In this document: piece after piece, positions 36,078-45,563 of the stretch
Layout of the letters: each line of letters starts with the position of its first letter
Position numbering within the stretch: the stretch's first letter is position 1
DNA from: Berkiella_A sp964633725
GTDB lineage: Bacteria > Pseudomonadota > Gammaproteobacteria > Berkiellales > Berkiellaceae
DNA length: 64,000 nucleotides
Direction of reading: 5' to 3'
Assembly (NCBI GenBank): GCA_964633725.1
Contig: CAZWHY010000005.1
Location: 1 to 64,000, forward strand
The notes under the pieces: model-generated
Database searches by the model: none
Told to the model about the DNA's origin: nothing
What the model saw: the letters and a program-made list of their open reading frames with translations, nothing else
Made by a program: the position numbers and the translations under genes

Positions 36078-36620
36078 ATGCAGTTAACAAACAATGAAGA
36101 AAGGTTTGGGTTATTTACTAAACTCTTACATTGGTCTATATTTCTTCTGTTCGCCGTACAATACTATTTAGTATATCGCCGAGAATATTTCCCTAAAGAC
36201 ATGCCTGAGAAATTACAATACATTCTATTGCATAAATCACTAGGGGTCGTTGTCTTAACCTTAGGCATTATTATGCTATTTTGGAGCAACCTAGGCAAAC
36301 ATCCTAAATCCCCTAAAGCTTCAAAACTCAAATTAATTATATCCAAAGTCGTTCATCTTTGCTTATATCTGAGCATGCTGGTTATGCCTATATCTGGCAT
36401 TTTTATGTCTGTGCTGTCCGGTCGAGCCGTAGGTGTATTTGATTGGTTTAAAATTCCATTATTCTTAGCCGAGAACAAAGCACTAGCAGAGAAAATTTAT
36501 TACGTCCACTTATATGCATCCTATGTGGTCATCGGCTTAGTGTCACTGCATGTTCTAGGCGCGCTCTATAATCACTATATAGCGAAAAATAATGTACTGA
36601 TGAGAATGACGAGAGGGTAA
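36078..36620 (+). CDS. Cytochrome b561
   Basis: This is a di-haem b-type cytochrome of the inner membrane that passes electrons between quinol and periplasmic acceptors. Four membrane segments carry the conserved histidines: LLHWSIFLLF near residue 16, LLHKSLGVVVL near residue 52, VHLCLYLSMLVMPISG near residue 92, and YVHLYASYVVIG with VSLHVLGAL near residues 145-165. GGAG five bases before the ATG at 36078 fixes the start. The frame runs upstream to 36030, but those 16 residues are not needed. At 180 residues it has the normal CybB size. It ends just before a cloverleaf-like repeat. Confidence 0.88.
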   Translation: MQLTNNEERFGLFTKLLHWSIFLLFAVQYYLVYRREYFPKDMPEKLQYILLHKSLGVVVLTLGIIMLFWSNLGKHPKSPKASKLKLIISKVVHLCLYLSMLVMPISGIFMSVLSGRAVGVFDWFKIPLFLAENKALAEKIYYVHLYASYVVIGLVSLHVLGALYNHYIAKNNVLMRMTRG

Positions 36621-36628
36621 AACTAATA

Positions 36629-36703
36629 AAATCCCCCTGCCGCATTGCGGCGCCCCCTTTGATTCCAAAGGGGGACGGCGCATTTCATGTGCCTGGGGGA
36701 TTT
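36629..36703. repeat. 75-bp cloverleaf-like palindromic element
   Basis: A perfect 9-bp outer stem (AAATCCCCC / GGGGGATTT) encloses three hairpins: GCCGC-ATT-GCGGC, then CCCCCTTTG-ATTC-CAAAGGGGG, then GGCGCAT-TTC-ATGTGCC with one G-T pair, with only one unpaired base at most junctions. It is much more GC-rich than its surroundings. It lies between convergent cytochrome b561 and yegD-like genes and can act as a terminator, but the shape suggests a mobile palindromic repeat. Confidence 0.75.
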
Positions 36704-36735
36704 ATACCCTCCCTCTAAGGAGTGAAGATAAAAAC

Positions 36736-37992
36736 TTAAAAAAATTGAGCGGCAGTGATAGCAAGTCCTTTACCAACACTTCCGTATACATCGCCTGTGA
36801 CAAAGTGTGAATTTGGAAAAATATTTCTTATCATGTGGCGTACCGATGGAATTTGAGTGGTTCCACCCGTTAAAAATACAGAATCAATTTGGTTTGCATT
36901 GACCCCTGCTGTAGCCAGAGTACTTTGTACCGCTTTTTGCAACCTATTAATTAAATTATGGCTGCAGGACTCAAAATCATCTCGAGAAATAAACGCCTGT
37001 AAATCATCTTCAACTTTTGATATATCAATATTATCATTTAGGGAGGAGCTTAACTTAATTTTAGAGTTTTCTGCTGACTGTAGTAAATAATGACCCAATT
37101 TTTTTTGTAATACTTTTATAGCTCGCTTCATTAAATATTTTTGTTCAGATACCAATTGTAAATCTTTAACTTCATTAATATTTTTATTGGTATATAGATT
37201 ATTTAACAAATGCCATGATGTTAAGTCATAATACAATGATGTTGGCATTTCAAGTTTAGTTCCGCTCATCCCTCTAATAAAACTACCCTTACCCAACAAG
37301 GGCATAATGGCATGCAAACTTAGCGCTTTATCAAAATTAGTCCCACCTATGTGTATACCACAGTTGGCAAGAATGTCTGACTTTCGATTTGTTGCCTTTG
37401 CTGTATTGCTGTTAAGTTTAATTATCGTAAAGTCAGAAGTACCTCCACCCAAATCAATAATTAAGGCTAACTGCTCATTACGAATAGTGCTTTCGTAATC
37501 TAAAGCTGCTGCTATCGGCTCAAACTGAAAGATGACCTCTTTAAAGCCTTGCTCCTTCAGGATAAGTTCCATTGTATCTTGTGCTAACTTATCTCTTGCA
37601 TCATCAGAATCATGGTAACGTACAGGTCGACCTAATGCGACTTGGGTGAGTTCAGTATTTAATTGTTTTTCGGCAGTATCCTTAATATATTTGATGACTA
37701 ACCCTATAATATCTCGATACGTTACCCATTTCCCGCATACCGCAATTTTTTCACTCAGCAAAGAGGAGCCTAAAATGCTTTTCAAAGACAGCATTAATCT
37801 ACCCTGTCCACCATCCAAATAACGGTCTATACCATATTGTCCAATAAAGTGTTGCCGTATTTCCGAATCAAAATAAATGGCAGACTTAAGGATTGGAGAT
37901 TTATCGCTCAGCGCTATTAGAGACGTTTTAGAATGGCGAGATATTGCTAGCGTTGAATTGCTAGTGCCAAAATCCAAACCACAGCTATACAT
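36736..37992 (-). CDS. yegD: YegD-type Hsp70-family protein
   Basis: This is a short Hsp70 relative with only the actin-like ATPase domain. The 418-residue product has the phosphate-1 loop GLDFGTSNSTLAI (about residues 5-17), phosphate-2 IIDLGGGTSDFTII (about residues 183-196) and the adenosine motif FLTGGTTQIPSVRHMI near residue 380. It lacks the substrate-binding domain of DnaK, as YegD does. GAGG eight bases before the ATG at 37992 supports that start over one 48 bases upstream. Client and partners are unknown. It is monocistronic. Confidence 0.85.
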   Translation of the reverse strand: MYSCGLDFGTSNSTLAISRHSKTSLIALSDKSPILKSAIYFDSEIRQHFIGQYGIDRYLDGGQGRLMLSLKSILGSSLLSEKIAVCGKWVTYRDIIGLVIKYIKDTAEKQLNTELTQVALGRPVRYHDSDDARDKLAQDTMELILKEQGFKEVIFQFEPIAAALDYESTIRNEQLALIIDLGGGTSDFTIIKLNSNTAKATNRKSDILANCGIHIGGTNFDKALSLHAIMPLLGKGSFIRGMSGTKLEMPTSLYYDLTSWHLLNNLYTNKNINEVKDLQLVSEQKYLMKRAIKVLQKKLGHYLLQSAENSKIKLSSSLNDNIDISKVEDDLQAFISRDDFESCSHNLINRLQKAVQSTLATAGVNANQIDSVFLTGGTTQIPSVRHMIRNIFPNSHFVTGDVYGSVGKGLAITAAQFF

Positions 37993-38252
37993 TTTGTAAC
38001 CCTCATTATTCCTTAGTATTACTGCATTAACACTGACCAAAAAAGCGAGTCTAACACGTTTTTTTTGTATTCGGCAGGCTGTCCAGTATATTTAATAGAG
38101 AGAATCGACTCTTTTCGGTTTTCACATTTTGTTTATCAACACCAACACTTGTGTTTAAAGGGATTCCATTTAAGGAACCCCTTAGGCGGCCACTTGCGGT
38201 GTTTCTCACTCTTGATGGGGGGGGCACTTCAGGGGATCACTTCAGAGTACAA

Positions 38253-38360
38253 CTATTTACTCTTCTTTTTCTTTTCCTTTTTCTTATCCTTTTTTTCTTT
38301 AATGGTTAGCTTTTTATTGCCTGACTTGCCTTTGTTACCTTTATCTTGACCTTTTGCCAT
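38253..38360 (-). CDS. Lysine-rich 35-residue small protein
   Basis: A frame of 35 codons starts at the second of two adjacent ATGs (38360), with AGGAG six bases upstream, and stops with TAG at 38253. The product begins MAKGQDKGNKGKSGNKKLTI and ends in a run of Lys, Glu and Asp (KEKKDKKKEKKKKSK). Short MAKGQD/MSKGQD lysine-rich proteins occur in many gammaproteobacteria and are conserved but uncharacterised; nucleic-acid or ribosome binding is a guess from charge. The good ribosome site and the recognisable start sequence support a real gene despite its size. Confidence 0.65.
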   Translation of the reverse strand: MAKGQDKGNKGKSGNKKLTIKEKKDKKKEKKKKSK

Positions 38361-38518
38361 CATAATCTCCTATTTGTTAAGTGATAAATCTTGCCCTTCC
38401 AGCAAATGTTTTTTTGTTTCTGGTAAATAAAAATTTGCGAGACTTAAACGTAGTAGCATTATAACTTCCAATAAACGTTATGGATACCTGTATATTTTGA
38501 AAAACTACGGTTAGAGCG

Positions 38519-38627
38519 GCTTGGCGAGAAGGCATGAAACCCAAGCGCCCCGAGATATACGCTAACGGGTGCTTGGCAACTAGCTTAACGTCCCCCAGTA
38601 GAAATTTGAAGACAGTCTAGCGTATAG
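38519..38627. ncRNA. Structured intergenic region with competing helices
   Basis: The 530-bp spacer between the small gene and the ankyrin gene holds GCTTGG (38519-38524), CCAAGC (38541-38546) and a second GCTTGG (38571-38576). The middle arm can pair with either side; the right pairing extends to about 10 bp (CCAAGCGCCCCG with CGGGTGCTTGG). TATACGCTA (38557-38565) can also pair with TAGCGTATA (38619-38627). No known RNA family was recognised and strand is undecided. Confidence 0.3.
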
Positions 38628-38893
38628 CATCAACCTCCCTTTAAAGCATATATCTGTAAGCAAATAACATTTCCACCCATCCAACTCCTGGAAAAACTTA
38701 TCACTCATTCATATACCTTCTATCGCTTGTAATCATTTACCTGACATACAATGGTGCTCAAAAAGGATAAGATATAAATATTCGCAACTCTAGTAAAAAA
38801 TCATTTACTGGAAGTTCACGGCCATATGAGATTTATTTGGCCTAATTTAACTATAAAATCTGTTTAAAACCTAACAGAGTAAATGAGGATGAT

Positions 38894-39784
38894 ATGTCTA
38901 AAGTATTTATTAGTGACGAACAAAGAATTAAAGAAATGACTTTCCAACAGGCTAGAGATAAATTCAATAAGATATTCCGTAGTGAGTTTGATTCAAACCT
39001 ATTGCCATACATGGAACTTTTATTAGCTAAACTAGCTATACTAGACAAACATTTGTTTATTAAGCGGGTAATCTCTGATGTGCTCAAAGATGTTGAAAAA
39101 TGTTTATCCTTAAATCCCAGTAATGAAGACACAGAGTTCAAGGCCAAAAAAATATTTCAAAATATCTCCCATTATTGCAAAAACATAATGCAAGATAGTT
39201 TTTATAATGGACCTGAGCTAATATTGAGACAAGCTTGTTTACATAAACTTGAGGGTTGCCTGAAGCTGCTACTAGCAACAGACTTAGATGAGAAGATTGA
39301 CATTAATAAAGGCAACGAATTTTATGATACACCACTTTGTTTTTCAGTTGGATTGGGCAACCCCAATACCACAGAACTATTAATTAATAACGGAGCATCA
39401 GTAAATTATCAACAACAGTCACCTTCCCCATATTCTTGGCGTAGATTTTCCTCCGGAACCGCCCTTCATTCCGCCGTTAACCACAATAATGTGGCTCAAG
39501 TAAAAATACTACTTAAACATAATGCAATTGTTGATTTAAAAAATTATCGTGGGCAAACGCCACTTAATCTTGCTATATTAGCTCGCAACAAGACTGTAGG
39601 GATATTACAAGCTGCGCTTGCCGAACAAAAGCACAATGATTGCGATAAAGATATGGTAAACAACAACAATAATATTCCGTTTTTACCCAGTCAAAATAAG
39701 AGAATCCTCCCTGTAACAAACAATAACAATATTGATGAAAATGATAATTGCGAACCACCAGCCAAGAAACGTAAATATAATTAA
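38894..39784 (+). CDS. Ankyrin-repeat protein with C-terminal basic tail
   Basis: This is a 296-residue protein with an unrecognised helical N-terminal half and two to three ankyrin repeats at about residues 135-250. Clear repeat signs are DTPLCFSVGLGNPNTTELLI, NNGASVNYQ, TALHSAVNHNNVAQVKILL and GQTPLNLAILARN. The tail is Asn-rich and ends PPAKKRKYN, a close match to the SV40-type monopartite nuclear-localisation signal. GAGG precedes the ATG. There is no signal peptide. Ankyrin proteins are typical secreted effectors of amoeba- and arthropod-associated bacteria, and with a nuclear signal this one could act in a host nucleus; this is inference, not shown. Confidence 0.85.
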   Translation: MSKVFISDEQRIKEMTFQQARDKFNKIFRSEFDSNLLPYMELLLAKLAILDKHLFIKRVISDVLKDVEKCLSLNPSNEDTEFKAKKIFQNISHYCKNIMQDSFYNGPELILRQACLHKLEGCLKLLLATDLDEKIDINKGNEFYDTPLCFSVGLGNPNTTELLINNGASVNYQQQSPSPYSWRRFSSGTALHSAVNHNNVAQVKILLKHNAIVDLKNYRGQTPLNLAILARNKTVGILQAALAEQKHNDCDKDMVNNNNNIPFLPSQNKRILPVTNNNNIDENDNCEPPAKKRKYN

Positions 39785-39888
39785 TATATTATCTGTCTAG
39801 GTGAATTTCCTGACAAATTTTCTTTATCGTGGGCTTTATAAAATAGTTTACAAGGAACTCACGATTAAAGAAATGAGCTATATTTTTT

Positions 39889-41589
39889 TTAGACAGCCTT
39901 AATAGTTTTATACCTTGGCTTCCAGATATTTTTCTGGATGAGCTTAGCGATAGATTCTGTGGGTTGGTAAGTTGCAACACCATCGGCAATAGCCTGCTCC
40001 GCCACCTTAATCGCAACATGAACTGCGAGTTGCGGTAAATCTGCTATGCCAGGCAACAGTGGCTGAGTAATATCAATCTTAGCAGGCGATTTCTCGCCTA
40101 TGGCCTGAGCAGCTGCCCAAAGCATATTGTCTGTTAGTACTTTGGCTTGAACAGCATTTGCGCCTATCCCTATCCCAGGAAAAGCCAATGCATTGTTACA
40201 TTGCCCAATAACATAAGTACGCCCACCATATTCAACCGGCTCAAAAGGACTACCTGTAGCGATTAACGCCTTACCTTTGGTCCATTTTAGAATATTTTCT
40301 GGATTCGCTTCACAATTATCATTGGGGTTAGATAAAGGGAAAATAATAGGCTGCGCTACATGAGCTGCCATATTTTTAATCACTTCTTCTGTAAAAGCCC
40401 CTCTAACAGTCGATGTACCAATCAGTATGGTCGGCTTGATTTTTTGTACGACAGATAGTAAATCTCGCTCTTCCAAATCCCATTTTTTCTCTTCTGGTAA
40501 TTGACGTGCAAAGGCTTTAATGTGTTTAGAAAGCCCCGCTGTATTATCAAATATTAAGCCATCCCTATCGATCAACCAAAAATTCTCACGGGCTTTTTCT
40601 CTGTCCATGCCTTGGCGAACCATGGCTTCATATAATTGCTCCGCAATCCCCACCCCTGCTGTGCCAGCGCCAAATATAATCACTCTGTGATTATGAATGG
40701 GTATTGCGGTTACATCGATTGCAGATAAAATAGCCGATAAGGTAATGACACCCGTGCCTTGCATGTCATCATTTAACATACAATGTTTATCTTGGTGCTG
40801 ATCTAAAATATATCTCGCGTTTTGTCTGCCAAAATCTTCCCAATGTAAAAAAGTTTTGGGAAATTTTTCGTGCACCACATTAACAAACTTATCAATAAAT
40901 TTTTTATATTCATCGCCTCTGATTCTTTTATGCCGCCAGCCCATATAAAGCGGATCATCTAATAATTGTTGGTTGTCTGTACCCACATCCAAAGTAATTG
41001 GCAATGTTTTATAAGTATCCACACCACACAAACAGTATACAACCAGTTTGGCAACAGAAATGTCCATACTGCCAACCCCTTGATCGCCAATGCCTAAAAC
41101 AGCCTCACCATCTGTGACGACCATTACATTGATATCAGGATGTGTTCGATGCGATAAAATATCTTCCATATGCTCCATATCAGGATAGCTAATATAAAGT
41201 CCTCTAGGATGCCTGAACTCATGACTGAACTCTTTGACTGCAGCCCCCACATTGGGGGTATAAATAATCGGCAGAATCTCTGCCAAGTTATCTGACAAAA
41301 ATCTGTAGAACAAAACTTCATTGGTATCATGCAGATTATTCAAATAAACAAACTTGGTGAGATTACTGGAATATCTCGTATATTGATAACGCACGCGTTC
41401 TAATTGTTGATCAATTGTCTCAACAGCATAGGGCAACTTACCCAAAATATTGAGTGCTTTACGTTCTTCTTGCGAAAAGGCTGTGCCTTTATTCAGCAAT
41501 GGCGCAGCCATTAAGCTTTTACCACGCAAGCCCGTTTCTATCCATTCATGCCCTGTTTTGTCATCAATACAAGCTTTATATTTTAACAT
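39889..41589 (-). CDS. maeA: NAD-dependent malic enzyme
   Basis: This enzyme decarboxylates malate to pyruvate. At 566 residues it matches the SfcA/MaeA class. It has the N-terminal malic domain with RGLYISYPDMEHM, the catalytic region TDGEAVLGIGDQGVGSMDIS, FGRQNARYILDQ with the acidic metal ligands in DDMQGTG, and the NAD site IIFGAGTAGVGIAEQ. Its ATG overlaps the end of purL by 14 bases, so it is probably translated from the purine-operon transcript, an unusual partner. It could also be classed as malolactic enzyme, which has the same fold, but malic enzyme is more likely here. Confidence 0.92.
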   Translation of the reverse strand: MLKYKACIDDKTGHEWIETGLRGKSLMAAPLLNKGTAFSQEERKALNILGKLPYAVETIDQQLERVRYQYTRYSSNLTKFVYLNNLHDTNEVLFYRFLSDNLAEILPIIYTPNVGAAVKEFSHEFRHPRGLYISYPDMEHMEDILSHRTHPDINVMVVTDGEAVLGIGDQGVGSMDISVAKLVVYCLCGVDTYKTLPITLDVGTDNQQLLDDPLYMGWRHKRIRGDEYKKFIDKFVNVVHEKFPKTFLHWEDFGRQNARYILDQHQDKHCMLNDDMQGTGVITLSAILSAIDVTAIPIHNHRVIIFGAGTAGVGIAEQLYEAMVRQGMDREKARENFWLIDRDGLIFDNTAGLSKHIKAFARQLPEEKKWDLEERDLLSVVQKIKPTILIGTSTVRGAFTEEVIKNMAAHVAQPIIFPLSNPNDNCEANPENILKWTKGKALIATGSPFEPVEYGGRTYVIGQCNNALAFPGIGIGANAVQAKVLTDNMLWAAAQAIGEKSPAKIDITQPLLPGIADLPQLAVHVAIKVAEQAIADGVATYQPTESIAKLIQKNIWKPRYKTIKAV

Positions 41590-44500
41590 TTGTTTTTAGC
41601 CAATTCCTTGCGTTATAAAAAATTTGCATCCACGGGCTATTGCCACTTTCATCATCATGCGAACTCGCATTAGCCTGTTCCGCCCAAGCTTTTGGTGCCC
41701 ATGACATTTGCCAGTTCTTAAACACTCGCTCCGGGTGTGGCATCATAATAGTGACACGACCATCAACTGTTGTGAAACCTGTCATTCCCTCTTCTGAACC
41801 ATTGGGGTTATAAGGATACTGCTCAGTTAATTCACCACTATTATTAATATAACGCAAGCTATGGTATTTTTCATGTTTGTTGTCTTGATTGATGTCAAAC
41901 TCTGTATATAAAACCTGTCCTTCGCCATGTGCGACAGCAACAGGTACTTTGAGTCCTACCATATCTTTCAATAAAATAGAGGGGGAATCTACAATTTCAA
42001 CCAAACTCAACCTTGCTTCAAATTGTTCAGATTGATTTTTGACGAAACTGGGCCAGTGCTCAGCGCCAGGAATGAGTTCTTTTATGGCCGATAACATTTG
42101 GCAACCATTACAAACCCCTAAAGTAAAAGTGTCTGTTCTGGCAAAAAACGTACGAAATACTTGATTGAGATGCGGCGTATGTAAAATAGCATTAGCCCAT
42201 CCTAAGCCCGCCCCCAAAACATCGCCATAGGAGAATCCACCACAAACAGCCAAACCATGAAAATCTTCTAAATTTTTCCCATCGATTAAATCTTGCATGG
42301 TTATATCCATCGCGTCAAAACCAGCCAGGGTAAATGCTGCGGCCATTTCATTATGGCCATTGACACCTTGCTCACGTAAAATAGCAATTTTGGGTTTTTT
42401 TGCTTGATTCAAAACATCCTGGCTAGGTGGATTCAGAATGTATTCTTGGCTGACGCTAAAATTCAAACCTGGGTTTTGTTCAGTATTGATGCTCTCAAAA
42501 GCAGCCTTCGCTGTCTCTGGGTTATCTCTTAAAGCGCTCATGTGTAAGCTGGTTTGCGACCAAATTTTATGTAACTCTGCACGTTTGGAGGTATAAACAC
42601 ACTGGCCATTTGAAAATACATTAATCGATTGATGTTTATTGAGCCTAGCGATCGTGTAAGTAGATTGTTGCAAACCAAATCCTGATAAAATATCCAGTGC
42701 GGTTTTCATATTGGCTTTAGAGACTTGTATCACCGCACCTAGTTCTTCATTTAGTAAAGCCTGAACTCTACCTTTCTTTGCATCTAAAATATAATCACTA
42801 ATATTAATATCTAATCCTGTATTAGAAGCAAAGGCCATCTCACATAAACACGCCCATAGGCCACCATCACTTTTGTCATGATAAGCCATAACTAGCGCTT
42901 GATCTTTAAGCGCTCTCATAGCATAAGCAAAATCTTTTACCTTTTGGGGCGTGACATCAGGACACACATCCCCAATTTGATTGGTCACTTGCGCAAAAAT
43001 ACTGCCCCCCATACGTTGATTTTTATCCGCTAAGTCAATAAATAACAATACGCTATCTTGCTCCGATTCATCGGTATTTAATAGCGGTGTAATCGTTTGA
43101 CGAATATCTTTGACCGGGGCGAAAGCAGAGACCACTAAGGCCAGTGGGGATATCACTTTGTTTTGAATTTCGTTATCTGCTCTGTCTGTATCAACCCATT
43201 GGGTTTGCATAGATAAAGAATCTTTGCCAACCGGTATGGCTATTCCTAGTTCTGGACAAAATTGCTCACCAATGGCTTCAACCGCATCATATAAAGCAAT
43301 GGCTTGCTCCGCGGTATTGGCATCTGCCATCCAATTACAAGATAACTTAATATCAGATAAATCTTGAATATCTGCTGATAAAATATTTAATAGGGATTCA
43401 CTCACTGCCATACGCGCCATGGCTTGCGGAGATATCAAAGACAAAGCTGGCTTTTCGCCCATACTCATTGCCTCTCCCGTATGGCCAGTATAGTTTGAGG
43501 CGCTCACACCACAATCAGCAACCGGCACTTGCCAAGGTCCTACCATTTGGTCACGAGCCACTAATCCCGTAACGGTTCTATCCCCTATGGTAATTAAAAA
43601 AGACTTATCTGCAACCGTTGGACAATTCAGAACGCGCTCCAAAGCGTCTTTGAGTTTATATACTTGTGTATTAACCGCTGGATAGGCAGTTTTCTCACGA
43701 TGTAAATTTTTCTCTAATTTAGGCGGGTTGGCAAATAAAATAGAAAGCGGCATATCGACTGGTTTATTATGATTCGCTTTATCTTCTATTGTAATATAAC
43801 CAGAATCAGCGGCATGCCCTAACACGCTATAAGGGCAGCGTTCTTTTTGCGCAATTTTATCAAATATTTTTAAGTCTTTTTTTGCTATTGCTATAATATA
43901 GCGCTCTTGTGATTCATTGCACCACACTTCCAATGGACTCATACTCGAATCTGCAACCGGAATATTTTCTAATTGCAATAGTGCGCCCAAACCACAGTCA
44001 TGCACAATCTCAGATAAAGCATTGGCAATACCACCCGCGCCCACATCATGAATACTGATAATAGGATTATGTTCATTCATGCCTCGGCACTGCTCAATCA
44101 CTTCTTGAGCGCGACGCTGCATTTCTGGGTTTTGTCTTTGTACCGAGGCAAAATCTAAGCCTTCATCGCTTTGACCTTGCGACATAGAAGAAGCCGAACC
44201 ACCACCAATACCGATTTTCAGGGCAGGCCCACCTAGCACAAGCAACAAATCACCGTCTTGGACTTTGCTTTTTTGCACATGGTTATTTTGAATTTTGCCC
44301 ATACCACCCGCAATCATAATGGGTTTATGAAAACCAAAGGCGTGATATTCTCTCATGTCAGATTGAATGACATGCTCATAGGTTCTAAAATACCCACAAA
44401 TACAAGGGCGACCAAACTCATTATTAAAAGCAGCACCCCCTATAGGGGCTTTGAGCATAATATCTAATGCGCTTTGAATCCGCTTTGGGGATTTGCTGTC

Positions 44501-45550
44501 ATGCTCCCATACCCGCGGGAAGTTAGGAATATTAAGATTAGACACGGTAAAGCCTGATAAGCCAACCTTGGGGCAACTACCACGCCCTGTTGCCCCTTCA
44601 TCACGGATCTCCCCTCCCTGCCCTGTACCACTGCCTGCAAAAGGCTCAATCGCGGTAGGATGGTTATGCGTTTCGACTTTCATTAGAATTTGGCTTTTTT
44701 GCCTGCCAAATTGATACTGATTATTAATATCTCTATAAAACCCTGTTTCACTATCATCATGGCTACTCATAACAGCGCTATTATCACTATAGGCGGACAA
44801 TACACCATCTGGTGATTGTTGATATGTATTTTTAATCATATCCAATAAAGATTTAGGCTTTTGCTCGCCATCTAATGTCCAGCTTGCATTGAAAATTTTA
44901 TGCCGACAATGCTCTGAATTGATCTGAGCAAACATCATTAGCTCGGCATCTGTCGGATCACGAGATATTTTGGCAAAGGATTGACGTAAAAACACCATTT
45001 CAGTTTCAGACAATGCCAATCCCAACTCGACATTCGCCTGTTCTAATTTGTTTTGAATATCTACTTCTTGGTAAGGTTGGGGAACCGCCACATCAAATAT
45101 AGATTGTAAGTCATTAGCCTCTAATACCAGGCTCTCTGTCATCTTATCAAAAAATATGGCATACATTTTTTCTAACACATCGCCTTCTGGCAATGCTTTA
45201 CCTGAAAATATAAAGTAAAACACATGGCCTCGTTCTATACGCTGACATTGTGTCAGCCCCATATGATGCAATAGTTCTAACGCTTTGCTTCCCCATGATG
45301 AATACGTCCCCAGCCTCGGCACCACACGTATACAGACATCTGATTGAGGCGATTCAAATTCGATGTCTTTTTGTGCTTGTAAAATATTGGTTAATTTTTG
45401 GCTATCTGCATCTGCTAATACATTAGAGGCTTGCAGATAAAACTCAGAATAAACTGTGATGCTTTCTAAGCTAGCACATAGCTTTTTGGCTTGATTGATT
45501 GCATTAAGCCAATGAGATGTCTGCTCGGCTAGACTGAAGAAAGATTGCAT
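41576..45550 (-). CDS. purL: Phosphoribosylformylglycinamidine synthase (PurL, large type)
   Basis: PurL catalyses the fourth step of purine synthesis, FGAR to FGAM, with glutamine and ATP. The 1324-residue single chain includes the N-terminal PurS-like domain, two AIR-synthetase-like halves (KVETHNHPTAIEPFAGSGTG in the first) and a C-terminal glutamine amidotransferase with the nucleophile in GVCNGCQMLS and the PHPERVF motif. Length fits the gammaproteobacterial type. It follows tadA and guaA/guaB in the same direction, grouping purine genes, and precedes malic enzyme. Confidence 0.97.
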   Translation of the reverse strand: MQSFFSLAEQTSHWLNAINQAKKLCASLESITVYSEFYLQASNVLADADSQKLTNILQAQKDIEFESPQSDVCIRVVPRLGTYSSWGSKALELLHHMGLTQCQRIERGHVFYFIFSGKALPEGDVLEKMYAIFFDKMTESLVLEANDLQSIFDVAVPQPYQEVDIQNKLEQANVELGLALSETEMVFLRQSFAKISRDPTDAELMMFAQINSEHCRHKIFNASWTLDGEQKPKSLLDMIKNTYQQSPDGVLSAYSDNSAVMSSHDDSETGFYRDINNQYQFGRQKSQILMKVETHNHPTAIEPFAGSGTGQGGEIRDEGATGRGSCPKVGLSGFTVSNLNIPNFPRVWEHDSKSPKRIQSALDIMLKAPIGGAAFNNEFGRPCICGYFRTYEHVIQSDMREYHAFGFHKPIMIAGGMGKIQNNHVQKSKVQDGDLLLVLGGPALKIGIGGGSASSMSQGQSDEGLDFASVQRQNPEMQRRAQEVIEQCRGMNEHNPIISIHDVGAGGIANALSEIVHDCGLGALLQLENIPVADSSMSPLEVWCNESQERYIIAIAKKDLKIFDKIAQKERCPYSVLGHAADSGYITIEDKANHNKPVDMPLSILFANPPKLEKNLHREKTAYPAVNTQVYKLKDALERVLNCPTVADKSFLITIGDRTVTGLVARDQMVGPWQVPVADCGVSASNYTGHTGEAMSMGEKPALSLISPQAMARMAVSESLLNILSADIQDLSDIKLSCNWMADANTAEQAIALYDAVEAIGEQFCPELGIAIPVGKDSLSMQTQWVDTDRADNEIQNKVISPLALVVSAFAPVKDIRQTITPLLNTDESEQDSVLLFIDLADKNQRMGGSIFAQVTNQIGDVCPDVTPQKVKDFAYAMRALKDQALVMAYHDKSDGGLWACLCEMAFASNTGLDINISDYILDAKKGRVQALLNEELGAVIQVSKANMKTALDILSGFGLQQSTYTIARLNKHQSINVFSNGQCVYTSKRAELHKIWSQTSLHMSALRDNPETAKAAFESINTEQNPGLNFSVSQEYILNPPSQDVLNQAKKPKIAILREQGVNGHNEMAAAFTLAGFDAMDITMQDLIDGKNLEDFHGLAVCGGFSYGDVLGAGLGWANAILHTPHLNQVFRTFFARTDTFTLGVCNGCQMLSAIKELIPGAEHWPSFVKNQSEQFEARLSLVEIVDSPSILLKDMVGLKVPVAVAHGEGQVLYTEFDINQDNKHEKYHSLRYINNSGELTEQYPYNPNGSEEGMTGFTTVDGRVTIMMPHPERVFKNWQMSWAPKAWAEQANASSHDDESGNSPWMQIFYNARNWLKTNVKI

Positions 45551-45563
45551 GGGGTAAGACCTC

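Noticed and set aside
38065..38349. A 94-codon plus-strand frame with Phe/Leu-rich, membrane-like translation
   Set aside because: It is the antisense of the lysine-rich small gene, where lysine codons read backward give Phe and Leu. It lacks a ribosome site.
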